Assembly: GCA_012295275.1 (NCBI GenBank)
Contig: CM022671.1
Coordinates: 64,001-110,000 of the forward strand
From: Chrysomallon squamiferum
Lineage: Eukaryota > Mollusca > Gastropoda > Neomphalida > Peltospiridae
Reading direction: 5' to 3'
DNA: 46,000 bases
Below the pieces are notes generated by a model. That model worked only from the letters and a program-made list of their open reading frames with translations. It did no database searches and was not told the origin of the DNA. This document shows, one piece after another, positions 29,346 to 41,900 of this stretch. The position numbers and the translations under genes are program-made. Each line of letters opens with the position of its first letter. Positions within the stretch are counted from its first letter, which is position 1.

Positions 29346-30435
29346 TAAAATCTTGTTCATTTTTGGACTGTTTATTTCGGGTTTATTTTTTTATTGTTTT
29401 TCTTTTCTTTTTTTGGCAATTCTGAGATTTCTTTATTTTCTTTATTATTTATGAACACTTTCTACCTTTCATCTTTCTTCTTTTCATTTATTTTCTGTTC
29501 ACTATCTTTCTTTTTTCTTTTACTTTTTCTTCGTACTTCCGTATCGTACATAATTCAGTCAGCAAGGGAATTTGATGTTAAAAAGTAAAAATAACAATGG
29601 TTTCTAAACCATGAAACCTGACCGAAATATATCGGGTTATTGATTAAATGTTATTAGTGAAAATTAAGTAATGTACTTTTTCGTTATGTCCTTTATTTAC
29701 TGGGGTGTATAACAGCTACAACTACAAATACAGCAACATATACAGCATCATCAACGAGAACAACAACAGTAACAACAGCATCAATAATATTATGAAGAAA
29801 AGAAAGAAAAAGAAAATGAAGAATGTGAAAGGAACAACAACAACAGGGACTATGCAACAAAATATTAATAATAATTTTTGAGATACGACATACTTGAAAA
29901 CAGGCCACAGGAAGTTGTTTTCTTCCCCCCCCCTTTCTGGTTAACCTTACGAGAGATATTCTGCTCCAAAACTGGAGATTTTAATAGTTTGTAAGCCCGT
30001 GTTTAAGACTGTCGATGAAATGTCACTGTTAATTATTGGATGCACGCTGAAATGACGGCAACTTACATCTTGTTCGGTGAACGAAACACGTCATAATTCT
30101 TTCATGTTGATAACAAGCGGGTTCCTGTCGCTGCTTAGGGAACACAAATAATGATGAGGGGAATTTTGTCACAGACAGTACTGAAATGCCTTTCTGAAAT
30201 TGCTGTAAGTGATGAAAAGCTAATAAATTAATAAATACAAATAAAATGTATATATCTAATAAGAAGATGGGGGAAATCAGAAGGTTATTGAACATTCTCT
30301 CCTTGAAATGAATACATTATTTTATTTTATTTTATCTTATTTATCTCTTATATTCATCAGAAGTATTTTTTCTTCTTTTTTTTTCTCGAAAAGAAAATAC
30401 TATCTTTCTAATACTGGCGCAAGCAATAAACGGTC
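29346..30435. other. Noncoding DNA, no gene seen
   Basis: TTTC-rich (29390-29530), ACA-rich triplets (29710-29850) and mixed sequence (29930-30200). None of the small open frames is recognisable. Confidence 0.4.
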
Positions 30436-30541
30436 AGGACATACATACATAAATACATACACACATACATATACACATATACATATATATATAAATACAT
30501 ACATACATTCATACATACTACATACACACATATACACATAC

Positions 30542-30576
<35 letters not shown>

Positions 30577-30990
30577 CATACATACATACATTCATACATA
30601 CTACATACACACATATACATATACACATATACATATATATATAAATACATACATACATTCATACATACTACATACACACATATACATATACATATACATA
30701 CATACATACATACATACATTCATACATACATATATACACATATATACACATACACATATACATATACTATACCTACATACATACATTCATACTACATACA
30801 CACATATAAACATATACATATACATACATACATACATTCATACATACTACATACACACATATACACATATACATATATATATAAATACATACATACATTC
30901 ATACATACTACATATACACATACACATATACATATACCTACATACATACATTCATACATACTACATACACACATACACACATATGTACAA
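30436..30990 (+). repeat. TACA/CATA/TATA mosaic with higher-order period
   Basis: The phrase TTCATACATACTACATACAC recurs near 30508, 30590, 30658, 30834 and 30950, with shortened forms between, joined by CATATA and TACA runs of variable length. The very long open frame (Thr-Tyr-Ile-His repeats) is an artefact of stop-free repeats. Confidence 0.93.
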
Positions 30991-31521
30991 CCAGACGTTA
31001 TAAATGAACGAAACAAAAAATGGAAGAAAATACTCATAAGCAACAAAGAGATTTTTTTTAAATTGTATTGTTTTATTTTTTCTTTGTTCATGTATTTATT
31101 TTTTAATATATATTGCTAAATATTAAATACATGTACTGACAGCCCTTAACAAAATTCATAAATATCCTATCATCATCATATTGCTTTGTTAAGTTTTCTA
31201 GAAATAATAAAACTATATAGCTAATGAAATTAGGAAATTGGCAAAGGAACCTAAACCACAGATTCAGTAAAATTAATTAAATTTACCTTTTGTTCATACC
31301 GACAGAGAGTCTATATTCTACAAACTTCCAAGTTGTGCTTTATTTATTTATTTATTTTTGTCGTCTGATCTTAATTAGTAACGAAATATAACAATAAAGG
31401 AGTACAGTGTAAACATATCTAGGTGACATAATCGCGTATCTTCTTGAACGATTTGTTCTAAAATTTCGTTTAATGTTTTTCTGAAGAAAATGTACGGCTA
31501 TCAGACCACCCGTGTACGCGA
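30991..31521. other. Noncoding A/T-rich DNA, no gene seen
   Basis: Low-complexity A/T sequence leading to the CRE/TATA motifs. Confidence 0.4.
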
Positions 31522-31547
31522 TGACGTCACGATTACATTTATAAATA
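31522..31547 (+). promoter_or_regulatory. CRE (TGACGTCA) plus TATA box (TATAAATA), candidate promoter
   Basis: A perfect palindromic CRE half-pair, TGACGTCA (31522-31529), is followed by TATAAATA (31540-31547) on the plus strand. A start near 31570 would be predicted. No ORF that I recognise follows before PPIL2 at 32701, so it could start a noncoding 5' leader of PPIL2 or a separate noncoding RNA. The motifs are plainly visible; their use as a promoter is inference. Confidence 0.4.
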
Positions 31548-32440
31548 GGGCAAATTGGCGGTTTTTAGATGTTTAAAAATAGAATAGAAAAAATATAAGG
31601 AAAATAAATCGAGCTTCGACAAAATCTTAAAATAACTTTACAGCAAGAAACTGGAGAGCTCTGAAATAACTCATTACTGAACTTGTAATATAATTTAGAG
31701 TTATATTCCTCAAAGCTTTGCTTTAAACAAATTCGATGCAGCCACAGCAAATTGAATAGTGTGCGGATAAAATAACTTTATTATAGCATTACGTTCTATT
31801 TTCAGTATTAATAGCGTTATGCAACCTTCGTCGTCTTTCTTGCCAGTAACACAGTAAAATAATGTTGTTAAAATAATATTCAGAATATGCAGGATCGATC
31901 CTCTTTGGTGGATGTTACGTAGAATTCAAAGATAGCGCATACTACAATAAAATAAGGTAATACATACCATTTGCATAGTTATGGCTAGATGGAGAGATCT
32001 TGTGAAACAATTAATTAAAAATAGTATTAATGAAACATAATAATATAAATTTAAATTAAATTAACAAAAATAAAATAAATAATGAACAAAAAAACAAACA
32101 ACAACACAAAATAAACAAACAATAAATAAATAAATATTTACAAATCAAGTAATAAATAAGAATTTGCTTTCTTTAACATTCAAGATTAACAATAACAAGA
32201 ATGATGATTATAATAATAGTAATTACTACTACTAGGTACAACTGTTGTTACTATTACTACTACTACTAATAATAATACTACTGTTACTTCCACTGTTATT
32301 ACAGTAATGTCTACAGCTCATGATTCTGACTTAGAAATTTACATAAATTGTACCAGTTTGTGCCAACAGAAACGTCCTCCGACCTTGTTCTTGAATTATT
32401 GATGTGCCTTGCGAAATTAACTCCATAGACCGATGTGATG
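31548..32440. other. Region between candidate promoter and PPIL2
   Basis: A/T-rich with ACT/AAT triplets near 32220-32300. Any 5' noncoding exon of PPIL2 could lie here but cannot be assigned from sequence. Confidence 0.35.
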
Positions 32441-32467
32441 ACACAGTATATAAAGAAAATACTGTGT
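32441..32467 (+). promoter_or_regulatory. TATA-like motif inside a 9-bp inverted repeat, 235 bp upstream of PPIL2
   Basis: ACACAGTAT (32441-32449) and ATACTGTGT (32459-32467) are perfect reverse complements with a 9-nt loop. The sequence TATATAAAG (32447-32455) lies across the first arm and loop. The position fits a core promoter or a hormone-receptor-like palindromic site for PPIL2. Function is unproven. Confidence 0.25.
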
Positions 32468-32700
32468 AGAGATAGAAAAATAAATGTTTTATGAAAAACA
32501 ATATGTGAACTTAATCCAGATTTACATTTCGACTATGTTGCGAATTTGCTTACTATTACATATTTTACCTGAGTATTCGGCTCAAACAGTATCTTAATGT
32601 TAAACTGTGTTAGTATAATGTATTACGCCTCCAAACGTTGGAACAGTGAATTCTTTATTATTGTAGTTCAGTTGATTCTGAGTTTTATTTATTGTTCAAA

Positions 32701-33558
32701 ATGGGCAAAAAGCAACATCAAAAGGACAAATTGTGAGTTGTAATACATGTTAAATAAATGTATATGGACAGATGATTAGGTGACCATAAATAATGCGATT
32801 GCAGGCTTAAACCTGGTAATTTCATGCAGTTTGATGAGATACTCGGACTGTCAGTTCTGTTGGGTTTGTCAGAAATCTCGAATAAAGAAAAGTATTTAAA
32901 ATGCTCTACCAACATTTCGTCATGAATTATGAGCATGATGTATATAAAGTCATTAAGTAGAATAAATAGGAAAAAAATAGGAATAGTTAATTAGACATGT
33001 TAGGATCATATGCCATTCCACTGGCATTTAAAATGCCATTTCAACATCAATTTTTACTCTAGTATTATTATTAATAATACATCAGATCAGTTTTGTCCTA
33101 GAACAATATTTATAAATAATTATTTGTTCTTTTTAAAACAACAGTAAGATACTAAGAACAATAGTAACAAAACAAATACAAAAAAACAACTAAAAGAAAC
33201 AATTAGTAAAAACAAAACAGCATCATCTCCAACCGGATCATAATAATTGTTATAAAATGAAATTTATATAAATTTATAGTGTACTTCATCAGACTGTTCT
33301 TACACTCTTTTTTTCTTAATTGCAAGGTATTACATTCATTATTCATTAATTTATTCTTGATGCATATAAAATATTAACTATGGGCTATTTATAAGCCATT
33401 GCATACCTCTCCTATTATGTCCATATCAATACATAATCTACATACTATTGTTTACTGAGAGAAAAATAAAAGAATAAATTATATATAACTTTAAACAAAT
33501 AATTACGTCTTAAATTACTGCAGCAGTAATTATATATATATATAATTTGTTGCAGTAA

Positions 33559-33608
<50 letters not shown>

Positions 33609-35114
33609 TGATTAATTAATTATTCATTAATATTATTTAATAAATTCAGATACCTTACTACATCAGAGTGGAAGAGTGAGTGGGGTGGATACAAAGGAAC
33701 TCAAAACACAGGACAGCATGCAAGATTCCGAAGACTTCCTTTCCATTGCTGCAGGTAAATCAAATTCTTTATTTTTTTTTTTATTTTTTTTTTAAATCTG
33801 CATTTATGGAATTCTTTAATTTAATTTGTTAAATACAGTTTATATCAATGAGTATTTTTATAAAAAAATTGTTTACTAATACCTCATTGTTTTCATAAAA
33901 TCTTGGTATATACTATTTTAATAAAGTTATTAAATGTATTTAATATTGATTTTTATTTAAATTAAATTACAGATAAAAAAATTGTATGTGCACTGGATAT
34001 TCTGTATTAACAACATTTGATCTTTTAATTTTTAAATTTCAATTTCAGTATTTCCATGCAGCCATTTGAAAATCCCCTGTGTACAAAGGATGGTGTCATT
34101 TTTGATCTCATGTGAGTTGTAATTTCAAGATGAAAAATGTGTGAACATTGTCTTCAAATAGTAAATCTAATTTAACTGCCTAATTTAAGCAGATCCTTCT
34201 AATTATTTCATTAGCTATATATATTAAATGAATAAATTAAAACGTCTCTTAACATTGTCTCTATTTTACTCATTTACTCTCTCTGTGTGTCTGTCTCTCT
34301 GAAAGTTATAATCTACTTCTGCCCACATCCAAAATCCATTTTCTGTCTTAGGAATATCTAGAAAAATTATTACAGAAAACAATCATACTTTATGTAATTT
34401 AAAATCAATTTAGATGTCTCAGTCAGATATTTGTTTTTAACTAATGTGTCTAGACAACATTAATCTGAGAATATATAAAATTCGTTTTAATAATGTAATA
34501 GTAGAGTAATTTTGTTAATGCATCTTGTATCTTGTAATATAGCTTTGATGCTAATTTTGTGAAGCTGCTCATTAATATTTTACTGAAGTATCCCAAATCA
34601 GTGAAGTGAATTTTCTGTTTTGTTTGTTTCTTGATTTGCTCCAGTATATTAGTTGTGTGCTGTGTTTATGTTTCTTTTAGTTTGTGAACAGCATGGTAGT
34701 CTCCTCTTTATGCACACTAATATCAAAAATCCTGACAGACTGAGTAAATCATTTGAAACGTTTGTTATTTACCTCAATCTGTCTTTTGAAATAATTGTTT
34801 GTATAAAGTGATACCAGGAAAAGAATTGAAACACACTGATAATGCATTCAAATGAAACTGAAACTTTATTATTAGCAAATGTTTATTTGATATTACACAA
34901 ATATATCTAGGTTATAGATGTTTACCATCACATGATTGGGTTTTAATTTTATTTTAATTTTTATTGATTGATTGTTTCAGGAATATTGTTCCCTTCTTGA
35001 AAAAATATGGAATAAATCCTGCAACGGGAGAGGTAAAAATTTTATTCAGGAATACTTGTTATCACAAACTTCTGGAGTTTTGTTAATTATTTTAAATTTC
35101 TTCAGATGAAATTA

Positions 35115-35162
<48 letters not shown>

Positions 35163-36458
35163 AACATTCATTTTCTCATGTTATGTAATTTTATTAATAT
35201 TTGCTAATATGTATAAAATAAATAAATAAAAAAAATATAAAGCTATTAATGGAATGTTGGACAATTACCTTATAATTATATTGGATACTCAGAATTATAT
35301 TTCATTTTAATTATTTTAAACTGTTATTTTTAAATTAATTTTATCTTAACTCTTTATTTCATATTGATCTTAAAACAACATAATCAGCTACAGAAAATTG
35401 CATTATTATTATAGCATTATTCTCCTAAATGTAATGAAGACTTTATTATTAATATCGTTATGTTCTAATCTTTTCTTGTTTTCTTTTAATTATTTTTGTT
35501 TTTCTTTCAGAAAATGAGTGCAAAAGATCTGATCAAACTAACATTCCATAAAAATTCAGAAGGTAATTATAACACACACACACATAAACAAAACAAATTT
35601 CAATTATGCATATAAAAAAACTTTGTATTCAGAATGGTTTTTACTGATCTTAAAAAATATTTTAAATAAATATTGACTGATCATTAAATCATGGCTTCCA
35701 TTATCAAGTAAATATTTATCATTATGCATAAATAATATAAATTAATTTAGCAAAGAGAGAATACTGTTATTATTTATTTATTTGTCTTACAGGAAAATAC
35801 CATTGTCCAGTAACCTACAAAGTGTTTAATGAAAACTCCAACATTGTAGCAATCAGACAGACAGGTCATGTCTATGCTCAGGAGGTAACGAGAAAAAGAT
35901 TTGTGTAAAATTCTCTAGCTGTATCTAAAGGGGAACTAATCCATCATACACACATTCTATTTTTTGTTTTGCTATTAGATATTTATCCTTTATATATATA
36001 TATATATTTATTTATTTATTTATTTACAGATATCTTGGTCTTTTATTGTATAAATTTAACTTTATAAACAATAGTTTCATAAAAGTAGCACAACCTTTTG
36101 TGACATACTGGGTCTGTCTTTGGATAGACACTGTTTTAGTTTTAACAAATGTTATCCAGAGCATAATTTTTTATATCTGTTAAAAGAAATTGTCAGTTTG
36201 CAACCATTAATAGCAGAAGTTAATTTTTTCTCCAAACTAACTTGCTTATTTAAATAGAAATTTAAATACAATAGCCAATTTTAAAAATGAAAATGAAAAG
36301 AAAAGTAACTGTTTATATATATCTTATGTTTCTTTGTTTATTTATTAATTTATTTTTAATAAGGCTGTGGAAAGGTTGAATTTGAAAGTGAACAACTTGA
36401 AAGATCTGATAACAGAGGAACCATTCACAAGAAAAGATGTTATTACAATTCAGGTAAA

Positions 36459-36498
<40 letters not shown>

Positions 36499-38760
36499 TG
36501 GTCTTTTATTATATCAGTTTAACAAAAAAAATTGTAAAGTTTTTAAAGATATTTTATCTGAATTTTTTGTATTATTACATGGTCTAAATGTGCATATGAT
36601 TTGATTTTGACTAAACAGAAAATAATTTGTGTACAATAATAACATTCATACTAAGTATTCTTTATTGAAATCTTTTCTTTCACTTTTGAAATATAGTTTA
36701 TCATATACTGGTAATGAAATTTATTTATTTTTCTTTTATTCAGGATCCAACCCAACTTGAGAAATTTAACCTCGCCAACTTTTATCATGTGAAAAATAAT
36801 CTGAAAGTTTTAGATGAAGGTTTGTATATCGGTATAATCATCAAACGTGCATGTGTATATGCATACACAAAGTCTGAGGATGTTGGTTATAAGTTTACAA
36901 GTTTACTTGGAATAACAGTTTTGAGTAATATTAGTTTAACAAGAAAACTGAAAAACACAAAGTTGGATTCATACATTAAATAGTTTGTATTTTATTATAA
37001 ATTTCTCCAAGAAAAAGAAAAAATTAATTAATTAGTCTTTCTTTAACCAAAACATTAAAAACATTTTATAATAATAATTATTAGATTGATAAATTAAGTG
37101 AGTCCTGTTATTTAACAATCGATTTTCTTTATGTTGAAATAAACATTATTATCAAGAGAATGGATTATGTTATTGCAGAAGAGGAAGAAGCAAAGAAAGA
37201 CCCAAGATTTCACTTAAAAACTATTAACAATGTCACAAAAGAAGCTCTTGATGAGTTAGAGAGAGATTACAAACCATCCACCATTTTAGTGAGTAAAAAA
37301 ATCAGGTTATAATTTGAGGGCATCAGTATTTATGGTAAAATATATTACAGAATGGTAAATTAAATGTTTTTGTTGTAATATATACATTTTCAAATTTGAA
37401 AAGATGACTAATTTTTAATTATGCAGTCTTCATAGTAAGTAGGTAAGTAATTTTTATTTAATTTATTGTAAGTCCAAAAATAAAACAAACAATGGTTTAG
37501 AGTGACATTTCAATATATATGTGGATGTCAGTAATATGTAAACATAAAATTAATAACTGATATAATTATATAAATAAAATAAAGCTGTATTATATTTTGT
37601 AATTAATTCAGCTATATCAGCATATGATATTAAAATTACAATCTTAATAATTTTTATTCTCTTTCTGGGTGTTTCTTTATTTTAATTAACTTGCAGTTTA
37701 CATTATCTGTTTTGTGTTTTGTCTGTACCATGACATTCTGTTATTGTGAAAATTCTATTTCATCAGATTCATAAATACAGCATGAGGTAAATTATTTTTG
37801 ACATATTTTGCATTTATTCATGTTGATTTATTCTCCTATGAAAAAGAAGAGAAAAAAAATAACATGACAACAGTGATTTATAATCAGAAAGGTTAATGTT
37901 TTAAAAGATTTATTTTTTTTCTCAATTTTCAGGAAGACCACAAAACAGATAAAAGGAAATTAGACAAATTCAATGCAGTAAGTATTAACATTTTATTTTA
38001 GTTCTTAATTATTAATTTTTTAACTATTTTAATTAAAAAAACATGATATAACCAGAATGAAAAGTTTCTGTGAACAAAAATTGTTGTGAATTAACTCATA
38101 CCAAAATTTAAAAAATAATAATAATAAATAGAAATGATTCTTTTTTTTCTTTATTTCTGATTAAAAAATAATAAAAAATAATAATAAATAGAAACGATTC
38201 TTTTTTTTCTTTTTTTCTGATTAAAAAATAATAAAAAAATAAAGGGAATAATTTATATAAAAACATTTATATTTTTTCAAATATCATCAGTTTAGAAATA
38301 GTGCATTTACAATGTTTTTGTTTATTTATAGATTGTTTGTCTTTCTAGAATATAATTTTAATTGCAGTGGTTATAAATAATTAGAGAAATATAACTTTTA
38401 AGGTTCATCTAAAACAAACAACAGCATAAAAAATAACATGAAATGGAATTAAATAAAATAACGAATTTTTGAAAAGTATTAACTTGTGTTTTAGGCTACA
38501 TATTCAACAGGAGCTGTAGCTGCTTCATTCACATCAACAGCAATGGATCGGCATACAGAACAGGAAGCAGGTGAGTCTCCCCTTCTACCACTACTATCAT
38601 CTCCAACTACTACTACTACTACAAGAACTTGTTATTATTAATAATGCTACCACCATTGCTCTGTACAATCTCCTCCTACTACTATTACTACTACCGCAAC
38701 AACAATTATTACTACAACAACTACTGCTTAACTGCTGCTTCTACTACTATCATCATCATC

Positions 38761-38795
<35 letters not shown>

Positions 38796-38865
38796 TAGTA
38801 TTATTATTATTATTATTGTTATTATATTTGTTATTATTATTATTATTGTTTTGTTATTGTTATTA

Positions 38866-38900
<35 letters not shown>

Positions 38901-41900
38901 GTTATTATTATTATTATTGTTGTTGTTATTGTTATTGTTATTGTTATTATGTTTAGTCAGTAGATACATCTCATTTCAGCCATGGTTGATGAGGATGAGT
39001 TGAGATACGAGCGTGTTAAAAAGAAAGGTTATGTTCGGATGGTCACTAACAAGGGACTTCTTAACCTGGAGCTTCACTGTGAGATGGTAATTCATTAATA
39101 ATTATTGATATTATTATTGTTGTTGTTGTCATTGTTGTTAAAATGACAATAAAGACATGAATAACAAAGAAAGAAAAAGTATATTTTTTGGTATTGTTAT
39201 TATTATTTTTTATTAATAATTTGCAACGTGTGAAGAGTTTAGAATTGGTATTGTCTAATGGAAATAACATCTTAGAAATATTTCTGTTGACATATTATAA
39301 GCAGTAAAAAAAATAAAATAAAAAAAATGACAACTGAATTAATTTTAAACAAAAATAATATATATTAATATAATTTCCCAAATAAAAATGTTTTTAATGT
39401 TAGATATTCATTATCAAAAACTTCTCTAGAAATAATTTTGGTACATAAATTATTTTAAAACTTTAAATCACAGGGATTTGAGAAGACTTGTTAAATATTT
39501 TGATCTCTGCAAAGGAGTGTTTATGTTTTTAAAATTTCAGATACCAAAGGCTTGTGAAAATTTTATCAAACTTTGTTCCCAAGGTTACTATAATGGAACA
39601 ATTTTTCATCGATCAATTAAAAACTTCATTGTAAGTATCTTTTTAATTTATTTTATTTTATTTTATTTTATATTTTTTTAAATTTTTTTGTTTATTATGA
39701 GTCATTAGAAAATAACATGTATTTAATTTTCTGTACTACTTGGTCTTTTAGGATTTATTATTATTTTTTTTTTAATTTGAAAATATTTCTGGTAGTAAAT
39801 GTTACGAAGCTGTGTATAAATATTTGTTTATTGTTTTGTCAGTAGAGTAAATTATTATTATTTTTTTTTTCTAAATTTAAACTTTTCATCACATACTGAC
39901 TTATATTCTGAAATAAAATATAAAAAATGTTTTTTAATTCTTTTTTTTATTTTTCATTCTTGATAATTCCAGATACAAGGAGGAGACCCAACTGGAACAG
40001 GAAAAGGTAAACATTTTTTTTTATTACTGCTGTTCTTTTGTTATTTGTTATAATTGCAGTGATTTTACTGATTTAAAAGAAAACAATGTTATAAGTAGTT
40101 TATTGCAAGAATAAAATTCTGAAACATTAATAAAATACATCCAACTGTGTAAAAACAACTAGTGCCGCTAAATTCTTAACATGTGGAATGTCGTTTGTTG
40201 ATGATCTTTCTTTTATAAGAAGTTCATTGTTAGAATAAAATTATGAGATATTAATATAATATATGTCTGACAGTGGGTGTATAACATCCCTGATGTGTTA
40301 TTGGTTGCTGATAAGAATAATCTTAGGTATACTGCCATCGGTTCTTTCTTAGAAGCATTACAGAATGTTACTGACATAATGGATAATATAAAGATATGTT
40401 TGGAACTTTTTTTAAAAATCTTCATTAATTTCATATTGGTTTAGCTATTGTGTCAATAGAAGTTTCTGTGCTAGTTAAAAGGTTTTGTAAAATAATTGTG
40501 GTTTTACAGGTGGTGACTCAGCGTTTGGAGGTCCATTCAAAGACCACTTCAAACCTAATCTGACTCACACAGGCCGAGGAGTTCTTAGTATGGCCAACAG
40601 TGGGCCCAACACTAACAAGTCTCAGTTGTAAGTTCAAACTTAAAAATAACAATTACCTACATAGATGTTAATATTACATATATTCATGATTCAACTTACT
40701 ATGGCCAACAGTGGGCCCAACACTAACAAGTCTCAGTTGTAAGTTCAAACTTAAAAATAACAATTACCTACATAGATGTTAATATTACATATATTCATGA
40801 TTCAACTTACTATGGCCAACAGTGGCGCTGACACAATTAAAAATAACCATTACTTCTGTAAACGTTATATTAAATGTACAAGATTAAACTCAGTTGTGCT
40901 AACATTAACAAGTAAACAATAAAAAATAACCATTACTTCTGTAAACGTTATATTAAATATACAAGATTAAACTCAGTTGTGCTAACATTAACAAGTAAAC
41001 AATAAAAAATAACCATTACTTCTGTAAACGTTATATTAAATGTACAAGATTAAACTCAGTTGTGCTAACATTAACAAGTAAACAATAAAAAATAACCATT
41101 ACTTCTGTAAACGTTATATTAAATGTACAAGATTAAACTCAGAGGTGCTAACATTAACAAGTGTCAATTGTAAGTAAATTGTTTAATTTAAAAATGTATT
41201 TGCTATACACAAGTAATATATGTTTTCAAGGTTTAACTTAGTATGGCAAACAGTGACTTAACATTAACATATTTCATTTGTTAGTAAATACAATAGTAGT
41301 GTTATGTACATCCTAAAGTGTCATATATACGGGTGAATATAACATTTAAATATCAAAAAGAATCAACATTTATTCTGGAGCATAGGTACAGTTTTGTACC
41401 AGCTTCCCACTTTTATTTTGAGGTATAATATAATAATCAGTAAACCATTGTTTATAATTACATTTTTTCTTTTTCAGTTTTTTCACATACAGATCAGCTA
41501 GACATCTTGATGGAAAACACACAGTATTTGGAAGGTCAGTGACGTTTAACAAATATTTACAATTTACACACAGTTAAGTAACTGATCCATTCTGTAATTT
41601 AACAGGAACAATCATGTTCTGTACCTTGATTTAGCTATTTCCTAATCCAGCAAGTTGTTCCAGAACAATTAACTAGACACAAATAGAAAGCACACTGTGT
41701 TTTGAAGGTTTATATAGTAGCAGTTTTTTTTAAGTTTATGGTTCTGCAACACAAGAGAAGTCATCATAGCAGAAGTTAGTTATTTCAGTGTCCAACCAGC
41801 AAACCACACCTGTCATACAAAAAGGTCTATCATCAGTTGTTTTTTTCTTTTGAAAAATGCATGGTACAAATTTTTTTTTTTCTTTTTTTTTTTTGCGTGT

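Noticed and set aside
30308-31003. 231-residue Thr-Tyr-Ile-His repeat protein
   Set aside because: It is a stop-free reading of TACA/CATA repeats; the opposite strand is equally open.
36714-36983. Independent 89-residue ORF starting in PPIL2 intron 7
   Set aside because: It is PPIL2 exon 8 (36744-36819) read through its splice sites into flanking introns.
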